Shown here in pieces: positions 25,501 to 35,103 of a DNA stretch of 64,000 nt (positions are counted from its first letter, which is position 1; the number at the start of each line of letters is the position of its first letter). This DNA is from Melastoma dodecandrum. Its lineage: Eukaryota > Streptophyta > Magnoliopsida > Myrtales > Melastomataceae. The position numbers and the translations under genes are program-made. The stretch spans positions 55,553-119,552 of the forward strand of contig JARUPY010000361.1 of NCBI GenBank assembly GCA_029817715.1, given 5' to 3'. The notes beneath the pieces were generated by a model that had not been told where the DNA came from, ran no database searches, and was given only the letters and a program-made list of their open reading frames with translations.

Positions 25501-27743
25501 ATAAGGATTTAAGAAAAGATAAACTAATCAAATCTTCACTTCCTGAATTTATAGAATGAAATATCACATCAGTAAAACCAACCGAGCATCTATGAAAAAA
25601 TGTAAACATGAAGGACTACCTGTTTTTGTCGTATATGACAGGGAACACAGGCGAGTTCTCAATTATATGCAAAAATTTCCTTCAACTTCAAATCTGACTG
25701 CATAGTAAAAATCAACATCAATTATGAGAAACTTGGGGCATATTTTCATTGAAAAGTTTAAAAGATACAGAAATCATAATGCTCACCTTATAATATTCCA
25801 TCAGATCACTAGCTTTGAAGTTTCTTTCCTAAACTCAGAAAAGATATGAACCATTAGTCTTGCAACAATGATTTTTTTGTCTTTCTTTAAGACCACATGT
25901 GGAGGCTAAAAGCTAAAAAAATCTATAAAAAGGCAAGAGTGCAATGGCAAGGGCCGTAGAATATAATGATAAAAAAAATATACATAAACTGTGGGTGTGA
26001 CTAAGAGAGCCAAAATATGTGTTTACCTGTTTGAGAGGAATAAACTCTATACTGGGAGGTGGCAAAGCCTGGGACAGAAGAACCCTAAGTGTTAGGGCAA
26101 TCAAAGCATTAATCTTTCTCCAGTAGCACGCAAGGAGACTAGAACCATAATAGTGTGATATTAAATGTTAAACAAAACCTTATATATAACGATGACAAGA
26201 GCATTTTTAAATGAAAAAGGAATACGAAACTCTCAGCCAGAACATTATTTCTCACGCATATTATAAGATCTCACTATCAGGCAAGTCTATTGAAAAAGAA
26301 AACAAAGAAAAAGATTTTGGCAATTGTCGCGCCTGGACATGCATTCGCATAAATACTGATAAGCCCATACCTCATATGAGAAGGGTCCCTCAACAGTATC
26401 CAGGTCATGGGTTCCAATAGCGACCAAGCTTCTTCTCCTGAAGTGAAGACAGTAAGATAAATAAGGTGCATTTTATCTAAAAGAAAAAGAGGCCATGAAG
26501 CCAAAATAAAAACAATCAGATATAATATCAGCCTAGCCAGCCACAACGTAAAATCAGAATTTTTAGTTCCTCATAATATGACAAAAATGGCATCAAGGGT
26601 CACCAGAAAGGAAGGCCACGAACGTCAATACACATTTAGCGATAATAATCATCAGCGAGAACTGTGCTCAGTGGGATCACCAACCTGCAAATGTTCTGAT
26701 GCAGCTTGTCTTGAAGTTCGATGAAGCTGTTGTATCTGGCCTCATCGAATTTTATCCCTCTCAGGACGGCACAAACGATATAAGGACGAATCTGTGAAGT
26801 CTGAAAAAGAGATGAACTATGCTGATACCATTCCGATCACATGCTGAAGCTCCTACCATCATCAATTACAACCCCAAGAAGAATACCTCTGGCTTAACAT
26901 GCATTTGAAGCATTGATTCTTTGCTCATGTCACTAACAGTGTACTTAGGCACATTCTCCTGCTTATTTAACACTCGGAGGGCCTGAGCAAGCCCTTCCAG
27001 GCAAAGCAAATCGTATCTGCTCACAAGTTAAATATATCAACACAATACGGGCCATTGCATACAGTAACATGAATATAAATAGATCTGTCATCCAATTGCC
27101 ACTTCCACTTTGATGGAACGGGACTACTTCAAAATTCTTTAACAGAATTTCCTGTTTCTAGTTAAGCAAAAACAGACACCACAGAACACCATCACTATAA
27201 TATCACCACAAGAATCATCCAATCAGCTAGTACTGCATGTCGTTGATAGCTTGATAGACCTTTCCTCATATAGCATAAAAGATCGCCCCAAGAAAAACAC
27301 AGCGCAAAAGGAAAAAAGTGTATACCGATTAGCAGGAACTTCGATCTTGTAAATAACCTCTTCGTCGTCGCCAGCCTCCCCTTCAAGATGCCTTTCCCTT
27401 CCTAATTATCGCCTTCTCAGTTAGTCTACAAACAGCGAAACCGCATCCATAAATACTTAATCGCTTGAAAAAAAAAAAAGGCACGCGAATAGCCAAAAAA
27501 GGGAACATCCTCCGAATTCCATCACAAGGTTCCACTCACCACATCGTCGAGTTCGATTCCGAAATTGAAGCAAAGTTCCTCGAACTCCTCTTGCGCTGCC
27601 GATTCACGCCACCATCGCCACCAAAAACTTCAACCAAACCGAACCAAGAACAGCGAACAGCAAAGAACGATGAGGAAGCTCACTGTATGTTCTTCCGAGG
27701 GCGGCGAAGAGGAGATCTCTCCCGACGCTAAACAGTCGGCCAT
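22580..27743 (-). CDS. Phenylalanine--tRNA ligase beta subunit, cytosolic
   Basis: Encodes the beta chain of the alpha2-beta2 enzyme that charges tRNA-Phe; beta carries the editing and tRNA-binding domains. I can place 19 exons: 27684-27743, 27540-27595, 27326-27425, 26887-27016, 26685-26800, 26371-26437, 26027-26068, 25787-25828, 25620-25697, 25361-25487, 25121-25288, 24471-24598, 24239-24341, 23998-24133, 23560-23634, 23274-23383, 22924-23020, 22754-22837, 22580-22650 (stop TAG). They total about 1,790 nt, about 597 codons, the family's usual length. Landmarks: SVGRD and FAALGRTY at the start, [13 protein letters not shown] (exon 10), [12 protein letters not shown] (exon 12), [10 protein letters not shown] (exon 14), [12 protein letters not shown] (exon 18), [11 protein letters not shown] at the end. 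All boundaries are GT-AG. About eighteen single-base insertions break the frame, none removing a domain. I favour sequencing error over a pseudogene because all exons and splice sites are preserved. Confidence 0.93.
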
Positions 27744-30461
27744 TCCTTGATTTCCAATTCCAACGACGAATCAAACCTTGGAGCAATTCAATCCCACGGC
27801 TTGGCGTCGTGTAAGTAAACAAAAACCCTAGAAAATTGCTACGAAGGACCAAATAATATTTAAATTTACGAACTGCTCCTTAACCTACCCAAATAACTTT
27901 CAATTGGCCTTGATTTGATTAATTTATTCAATCTCAATTACATTCTCTTTGATGATTGGATTTCCTACTTACGGTCATTTTCAAAAGAAATTTCTAAAAT
28001 ACGAAGAAACGTTACTAATTTTTTTTTATATACATGAATTTTAACATAAATTGCAAAAGAAAATTCAAAACCAATATTTTAAAAATATCATTTTTTTGTA
28101 TTAATTTTCTATCGGGTGAAACTTTTCTATCAGCTGGAATTCAAGATTCTTTACTGAATTTTATTATGATTGTATGAGAAATTTTTTTTAGGTAACTCGA
28201 TTTTTAATAATGATTTTTTTAATATTAAATCACGAAATTTGAAAAACTTCAACAAAGCCAGTTGAAATATGAGTGGAGTTTCGAGGTAACGTGTCATCGT
28301 AACCTATTGTTTTATCGCTCAGTGGGATTGGACGGATGAATGGTGTTTGCTCTGAAAAACTTTTGAGATTGTATTCCACTCCACTGCTTGCTGCAAACAA
28401 CGATGAATGATCGACCTTGGCTAATATCTATGCACAGAAAAGCGTGCTCGTTGGTCCAGGCGGATGATCAGTCGTTGGGGTCGTCCTCACCTTCTGAATC
28501 TACCCGATGCCAAGAAACATGCACAGATTCGGAACAGGGTCGTGCGAAATTATGCGAGGAGGGGGGATATATGATGGGTAAATGGATTCTTACCTGACTG
28601 GACGTTGTCGATCAATTGACACCTTGGTTGAATCTGTGCCTTGGCCATTAGCAGCATCAACAAACACCAGTAAAAGTTGGAAGACGAACAGCATGTACAG
28701 ACGTGTATTGAACACGTCGTTAGTAGAAAGTGACCCTCAGCTGCGCATTATTCCTTGTCGAAGTAGAAGACGACTTCGTAGCTGCGAGCGCGGAATGAAC
28801 TAGGACCTACACTTTTGGAAAGCAGACGACAGAGTCAGATAGTCATAATTGATTCACATACCTCGTGCTGTGAAGTATTCCAAAGGAGAAGTAACCCTTG
28901 CGGAGGAATAGTCCACGAGGTCACGAATGACAAAAAGGAACAGGTTCGCATCCCATCATATCCGCTGTATCTCGACACCTTTGCCATCTCCAAGAAGCTT
29001 TCAATTGCGTCGTAGATGGGCAGGATAAGAGATCCAACACTCACGAATACATGATCAGGTGCAGCAATAAGCTTGTTTACACAGTAAAGTCATTTTGGGC
29101 TTCAATAATGGCAAGGCCCATCATTGTGATGACAGATGTAGTCGAAGAAGCGGCCGGTCAAAGTTCAAAGCTCATCGAAGCAGGTTACGTTGAAGTACGA
29201 CAATGTGAGGTTCGATCGAGGCTCCATCGAAGGAAGTGACTATCGAAAGGAAGAGTGCCGGTTGAAGTTTCAAGTCTTCACCAATTTTCGTTTGAAACTT
29301 CATCAAAACTTAGTCGAAATAAACATGTGTACAGTTAGTCTTAATAAAACATGTGCAAAATGTGTATATAATTTATGTTAGCAGTTACGTTAGCAGTTCT
29401 ATTAGCAGTTGTTTGGATAATGATTAAGTACTAGTATAAATATGTGATCAACTATTTATAATAATAACACGACAATCATTCAAAGATCCCGAATGACTTG
29501 CGGCGTTGTCTGCATGTACTCTGTTTTTCATAAATAAAAGTAAGTGTCCATATTCATATAATTTTATTCTTACTTTTATATTACTGTATATTTAAAATAT
29601 TAACGAACACATTTTTTTCAATCTTAGTCATTGTTATGTGGAGACGTGTTTCATCCGCGAAAAAAAGAGATCTAAATTGATCCCAGAGGAGCATACCGGA
29701 ATATGTGCGATAAGAAAAGAAGGGCAGATGATATGACATGATAGGCCATCGACATCCAGAAGTCCGATCTCCTCACCTCCCAGAAGACCAAGGCGATTAT
29801 CGAGGACACACAGAATGCCGCCGCCTATGGATACAGAAATTTCAATTTCAACCAGGCTAACGTAATGAGGTGCGGTTAATCTACAGACAAGAAAATGGGC
29901 GGAACAGTGAGATACATGTTGAACTCATACTTATCTTATGGTCTCGCACGAGAACCAAACGTCGAATAGTTTGACAAATCAACGTTAGTGGCTTTTTCGT
30001 GTCTCGTCTGCATATGCACTGGGTCAGCCACTTTTTACTTAGATTAATGATAAATCTGGAAACGTGGTTTTTTTTTTTTTACGGAATGTATTTTAGTTTT
30101 TCAATCGTAATGCCGGAGGGGCATCGGAATTTACAGAAACGCCCACCCGAACGGGCCCTTCGAAGGTTGCGACGACTAGGTTACGGCAAACTTCCAATGC
30201 TCAACTGAACTACATACCGCAGCCAGGTGGAAAAGCGCAACAAAGCCCGGAGATGGAGAGCGTCCGCAATCGAAACCAATGCAAACCCCATTTGTTCCGG
30301 CATTCAGTGGAACTCTAATGCCCTAACCTCCACCTTGCTTTCACCGGACTAATTACCTTTAAGGGCAGAGAATAAGGGTATAATTGTCAAAAGGCTGGTT
30401 GGCATCGGTTTCGCAATGAGAAGTGGTGCGACTTTATGAAATTACTCATCGCGAATTCGTC
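27744..30461. other. Intergenic; PheRS promoter and possible solo LTR
   Basis: Begins with the upstream region of the PheRS gene. Reading frames at 28.4-29.3 kb are short and unrecognised. Around 29.33-29.65 kb the sequence resembles the end of an LTR: a TATA-like box (TATAAATATGTG), AT-rich spacer, then a GC-richer segment. It is preceded by three imperfect copies of TTAGCAGTT at 29378-29411. No partner LTR or coding region was found. The last 100 bp are the original upstream flank of the gene that starts at 35104. Confidence 0.4.
30454..30461. repeat. Left target-site duplication of the Mutator-like element
   Basis: AATTCGTC directly before the left terminal repeat. The partner at 35020-35028 is AATTCGTTC. 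The single T difference is of the kind seen as sequence error throughout the window. The local GAATTC palindrome makes the exact boundary uncertain by one or two bases. Confidence 0.55.
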
Positions 30462-30990
30462 CGAGGATTGTAACGGATGAACAGTTCGTTTTAAAAAAAA
30501 TTCGGCAAAAACGGCCGAAGTTTTTGTAAATTGGTGAAATCCCGTCGATGGGGCGCGTTTTTGAAACCGCGCCCCCGGGATAACAAAGAGGGCGGGTTTT
30601 GAGAACCCGCCCTCGGTGTAAAATGCAAGGGGGCGGGTTCCCAAAACCCGCCCCTATGGGCAGTGGCACACATACCATGAAGGCGCGTTTTGAGAACCCG
30701 TCTTTCCATGAAGACGGGTTCTCAAAACGCGCCCCCCGGACACTAGGAAATTTTTCAAGTGCACGGGGGGCTTCCTCTTAGTCCCAGAAGGGGCGGGTTT
30801 TGGGAACCCGCCCCTTTCCCATGTCCACCAGGGGCGGGTTTTGGGAACCCGCCCCTCTCTTACTTGAACAAGGGGGCGGGTTTTGGGAACCCGCCCCTTT
30901 CCCATGGTCCAGCAGGGGCGGGTTTTGGGAACCCGCCCCTCTCTTACTTTAACAAGGGGCGGGTTTTCAAAACCCGCCCCCGCCCCGCCT
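30462..30990 (+). repeat. Left terminal inverted repeat with nine hairpins
   Basis: About 529 bp. After an AT-rich outer part (to about 30545) come nine near-perfect palindromes: 30550-30575, 30588-30614, 30630-30654, 30682-30733, 30790-30814, 30831-30855, 30873-30897, 30915-30939, 30956-30980. The common unit is a 10-bp stem GGGGCGGGTT / AACCCGCCCC around a 5-base loop (TTGGG or CCCAA). The fourth is a much longer 52-bp palindrome of GGCGCGTTTTGAGAACCCGT type. Hairpins 5-9 are separated by two alternating ~16-18 bp spacers (TTTCCCATG... and TCTCTTACTT...), giving an ~83-bp dimer period. Confidence 0.9.
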
Positions 30991-31309
30991 AGAGACAGGT
31001 TCGGCTTCTTCCATCCCCCCGACTTAAGCGCCCTCCCCCGACCTAAATCTACTCCGTCCCTCCCCTCCCCGGCCGTCTTTGTCTGCCCGCGCGTCCCACC
31101 TCTGCCCGGCCCGGCCCGTTCATCGTCTGCCCGGCCGCCCCGTTCGTCCTCTACCCATCCGTCCGTTCTCTGCCCTAGATCCGCCTCCGCGTCCCCGTTG
31201 TGTGCCCTAGATCTGTCCATTCCTCCCGCCTCCACTTCCCGCCATTCCGTCCGTTATTGTAAGCGTTTCACGGCCGTTAGATTAGGTTTTTGTCGATTTT
31301 AGAGTTATT

Positions 31310-31435
31310 TATGAATTTAGGGTTAGGTGAATTTAGGGTTAAGTTTAATTTAGGGTTAATTGAAATTAGGGTTGATGTTGGGTTTATTTGTAGGTATTTG
31401 GAAGAGTTGAATTTAGGGTTAGTTCAATTTAGGGT
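31310..31435 (+). repeat. Cluster of telomere-like TTTAGGGTT motifs
   Basis: Five or so separate copies of (A/T)TTAGGGTT with non-periodic spacers just inside the left terminal repeat. The complement AACCCTAAA is the plant telo-box, a known cis element of promoters and 5' leaders. Position upstream of the element's coding region suggests a promoter or leader role (inference). Confidence 0.6.
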
Positions 31436-31624
31436 ACGGTGAAATTATAGTTATTTGATAGTAGTGTTATTTGATTTGTGTTTGATTAGATTTATGTGTT
31501 ATTTGATTTTGTGGTTATTTGAATGTAGAGATTAATTGTAAATTTTTAAAATAATTGTAGGTATTTGGAAGTCGATTGATAGCCGTTATTCTCTATATCG
31601 TAAGTACTATCTTACGTTTCTTCA

Positions 31625-32820
31625 ATGTCGCACGTACATTTACTGTTGTATGGAAATGGGAAGGTTATTTATAGTAGTGAAGGAGTTGGTTATAGTAGGG
31701 GTCCTCTGAAACGTTTAAAGGTATCGGGTGAAATCGATTATGTGCAATTAGAAAGGGTTATCTCAAATGCAATGAGATTGAATGAAGGAAGTAGGATTGG
31801 AAATATGTCATAGATATCCCGTTCCTTCGCGTATACCGCATCTGGCATTAAGTTTGTGTTAGTAACCTATTGGTGATGATGAGGATGTGAGATTGTTGTG
31901 TGAATTTGCTATGTGCAATGACGATTCGCATTCAAGAAATATATGTTACATCAGTTTCTGCTCATTATGGCAATGAAGAGAGGGCAGGAAGTTCAAGAAG
32001 TATGCATGGTGGTAATGTGAGGAATGAGATCGTAGGAGTAAATGTTAATGAGGGGAGCTTTAATGTGCATGACCACCTTGTAAATAGTGATTGTGGGTGA
32101 AAGTAGTCGTCGGTTGAATCCGGTGGATCGAAAGATGTAGCCGTTACGAAGGGAATGACGGGGATGGTGATAATGAGGAAGAAGGTGATAATGAAGAGGA
32201 TGATGATAACGATGGGGAGGATGATAACGATGGGGATGGTTATGAATATGATGATTATGAAGATGGTGATCCGTTTGATTGTTTAGAACGTGACTTAGGC
32301 GATCAAGGAGTGGTAGACGAAATGAATTGTATCGGCAATATGAGAATGATATCCTTGAGTCTATAGTGAATTCCGATAATGACGTCGATACTGATGAGGA
32401 AATGTTTAACGGAGTTGATTTGGAAAACGATAGAAGAAGGGATTAATGATGCTGGTCCGTCTAGAAGACGGTTGGAGAAACCTCTACCTTTCTATCTTGA
32501 TAGTGCTGATACTGGGAAGCTGATTATGGGAGTAGACGATGATGTTACGATTACAGATGATGCTGAATTTGTGGTTGAATTTCGTAAAGGAATGAGGTTC
32601 AAAAAATAAGAAGGAACTCATTAAGACGGTGAACACATTCTGCATCAAGAACCATTACAATTACGATATCATCGAGACGGAAAAGATTAAGTGGGGCCGT
32701 TATCTGTTCGGAGAGTGGGGGTGGTTGCAAGTGGAGATTACGTGGGAGGCAACGTTCTTGTGATCATGAGTTTGAAATAACAATTGTTGGTGAGCGCGCA
32801 TACATGTTTAAATGCAGTGC
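31625..32820 (+). pseudogene. MuDR-like transposase N-terminal region
   Basis: Plus-strand coding remnant starting at MSHVHLLLYGNGKV (31625), which resembles the N-terminus of plant MuDR-type proteins. It passes through a stop-broken segment to a highly acidic Asp/Glu-rich run (about 32150-32280, GAT/GAA-rich repeats). It then reads FVVEFRKGMRFK and a basic-aromatic block around 32620-32760 (CIKNHYNYDI, WGRYLFGEW) like the MuDR DNA-binding domain preceding the transposase core. No catalytic DDE domain follows; the next readable domain is the plant mobile domain. Several frameshifts; whether deletion or misassembly removed the core cannot be told. Confidence 0.55.
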
Positions 32821-32879
32821 TTACTCAAGATCATCCTCGGATTGATTTGTAACTTCATGCTCCCATACTTTCGTATTTT

Positions 32880-34355
32880 TTGTTAAGGAATCGGGACTAT
32901 TCTGGTTGCCACTATTAGCTGATTTAGAGAAAACGGGACAGTATAGTTGGGGTATGTGCATGCCTAGCCTGGTTATATTAGGAGCTTGTGCAAGGCGTCT
33001 CACCATAAGGCGTCACAGATCGAAGGGCCCACTCATTTTACTACAGATTTGGGCGTGGGATAGATTCCCACATGTAGCGCCGATTGAGACGTCGATCTCA
33101 TTTTCTAGAGGATATGCCTCTTAGTTTATCGTTGGGCCGTAGCGAAGGATGTGCGCACCGTTGCGACGCATGTGCTTGCATCGTACAGAGAGGCCAATTC
33201 GACAGGCAAAGCAGTGATCAGGTTCGGCGAAACGAGCACATAAAGTAATTACATTTGATTGTGTCATATCTCCCTTTAACGTTCTCATTGAATATATGCA
33301 GGTCATTTGGCATCCCTACCCTGAACAACTGACTAAATATGCTTCCAGCTTACTGTCGGTCCGGCCAGATGATTTGGCATGCCCGTGTACCCCTGATATG
33401 CTTTCTACATTGTGGAATGGTTACTTCCCAGATAGAGTAATCCGTCAGTTCGGCGATCTGCAGCTGGTACCCGATCAGTGCGACAGCCAGCAAAGCTCTT
33501 CATCGCATTGATCTTCGCGGGAAGAATATGAAACAACTGGAGGGAGATCCACCGACAATTTGTGGATATCTGGGAAGAACGGCTCAACTATGTCGTGCCG
33601 CTGGAGTGGGATTCACGGAAGAAATATTCCAAGTGGTACGCGAATCATACTCGGCAATATATTTCCCATACAGGATCCATGTTGGGGAAAATGGTAAGTA
33701 CATTACTTATTTCTATTCGATTTTCCTTGTTTAACATATATTCATATCACGTCGTTACTCTGTGACAGCTGAAGAATTTTAGAAAGATCAAGCTACAATC
33801 TGACCAGCCGGATCTCGTCTCTCTTGCCGATGACTCCATGAAAATGCTCAGAGAGTACGGACCGGTTCGACTATTATGGTCGAACCGGCGGCTTGGAAGA
33901 CCAACCGGCGTTTGAGTTCCAGGGCGATGGCTGGAGGAGGACAGCACTTCGAAGCCAATTGACGAGGAGGACATGCCACATGAAGGACAAAGCCCTTCGA
34001 CAGAGATTGTGGACATGCCAGAAGCATATGACGATCCCGTATTTGACGAGGAGGGTCATGAAGTGCGGGAAGGGATGCTCATATCACAAATTACTCATGT
34101 GGATGACGAGTACTGCACGCCACATTTTGAGGTTTGGGTCGAGTTCGACTCCTGGAGCTCCGGTTAAAGGAGCGGGAGAATTTGGGTAAGTTCAATAAAA
34201 TTTCGACGTTTCGTTATAGTTAAATTCAATTAACATAACCGTTTCAGGTACGACCATTTCGGAGAGCCATCTCAAGTTACACAGCTATTCCCGGGCGACT
34301 CATCGGAGCAGCGTCCCGATCTTCATACAATATGCGAGGAGGAGATCGACTAGAC
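32880..34355 (+). pseudogene. Plant mobile domain (aminotransferase-like) protein
   Basis: Plus-strand coding region with hallmarks of the plant mobile domain found in MAIN/MAIL1 proteins and in many transposons. Seen: LLADLEKTGQYSWG (about 32910), GPLILLQIWAWDRFPH (about 33025-33075), the WHPYPEQL segment (33308), NGYFPDRVIRQFG (33410-33460), and QFVDIWEERLNYVVPLEWD (33550-33620). A likely intron starts near 33690. An acidic C-terminal part follows (33970-34170), with a further short exon to a stop near 34355. Frameshifts occur near 33130 and 33520. It lies between hairpin terminal repeats and so is carried by the transposon. Plant mobile domains are known in Mutator-like and Gypsy elements; biochemical role unsettled. 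Confidence 0.75.
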
Positions 34356-34534
34356 GTAGAGGGAATTAGAACTTGTCATCGTTTTTTGTAAACCATTATG
34401 TACTTTTGATGTTTGGATGTATTTCAGTGATGTTTTACATATAAATCAGTGAATTTTTTTAGCTGTGAAGTGTTTCCTATTGTTGTAATGAAACAGGGAT
34501 GGTTCATTTCTAAAACAAATTGGAGCGCAACATA

Positions 34535-35019
34535 GTCGGGCGGGGCGGGTTCCCAAAACCCGCCCCTGCTGGACATGGGAAAGGGGCGGGTTCCCAAAAC
34601 CCGCCCCTTGTTCAAGTAAGAGAGGGGCGGGTTCCCAAAAACCCGCCCCTGGTGGACATGGGAAAGGGGCGGGTTCCCCAAAACCCGCCCCTTCTGGGAC
34701 TAAGAGGAATCCCCCCGTGCACTTGAAAAATTTCCAAGTGTCCGGGAGGGCGCGTTTTGAGAACCCGTCTTCATGGAAAGACGGGTTCTCAAAACGCGCC
34801 TTCATGGTATGTGTGCACTGCCCATAGGGGCGGGTTTTGGGAACCCGCCCCCTGGCATATTACACCGAGGGCGGTTTCTCAAAACCCGCCCTCTTTGTTA
34901 TCCCGGGGGCGCGGTTTCAAAACGCGCCCCATCGACGGGATTTCACTAATTTACAAAACTTCGGCCGTTTTTTGCCGAATTTTTTTTAAAACGAACTGTT
35001 CATAACCGTACAAACCTCG
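34535..35019 (-). repeat. Right terminal inverted repeat with eight hairpins
   Basis: Inverted counterpart of the left end, about 485 bp. Palindromes at 34542-34566, 34583-34607, 34624-34649, 34666-34691, 34749-34800 (the 52-bp type), 34827-34851, 34867-34892 and 34906-34930, then the AT-rich outer part. It has one hairpin fewer than the left end on the inner side. Order, spacers and the unique long palindrome are the same as on the left, so the array arose before the last transposition and is part of the mobile unit. Confidence 0.9.
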
Positions 35020-35028
35020 AATTCGTTC
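35020..35028. repeat. Right target-site duplication of the Mutator-like element
   Basis: AATTCGTTC, directly after the right terminal repeat; see the left copy at 30454. Confidence 0.55.
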
Positions 35029-35103
35029 CTCCGGAAGAGAAATTTTGCCTGCCTGCGAGTTTGACCGTTTAGATTTACACGGCGAAGTGCATTCTTGGAC
35101 TGC

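Larger units (their letters stand above)
30462..35019 (+). mobile_element. Mutator-like element with hairpin-array terminal inverted repeats
   Basis: A 4.56 kb DNA transposon bounded by long terminal inverted repeats that begin CGAGG[A/T]TTGTA and continue through ATGAACAGTTCG into a ~0.5 kb palindrome-rich array. The flanks AATTCGTC (30454-30461) and AATTCGTTC (35020-35028) match apart from one T and fit the 8-9 bp duplication typical of Mutator-like elements. The interior carries a MuDR-like N-terminal region and a plant mobile domain on the plus strand, but no recognisable DDE catalytic core, so it is probably not autonomous as assembled. It lies 84 bp upstream of the ATG of the next gene. 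Superfamily assignment rests on long TIRs, duplication length and the MuDR-like protein. The hairpin arrays are unusual. Confidence 0.78.

Noticed and set aside
30540..30985. CRISPR-like repeat-spacer array
   Set aside because: Regular GC-rich palindromic repeats with short spacers superficially look like CRISPR, but the spacers are not unique (two types alternate), the whole array is repeated in inverted form at 34.5-35.0 kb, and the host is a plant.
30654..31302. Arg/Gly/Pro-rich frames across the left terminal repeat
   Set aside because: They arise from hairpin units lacking stops; the same peptide phrases repeat with each hairpin and in both orientations.
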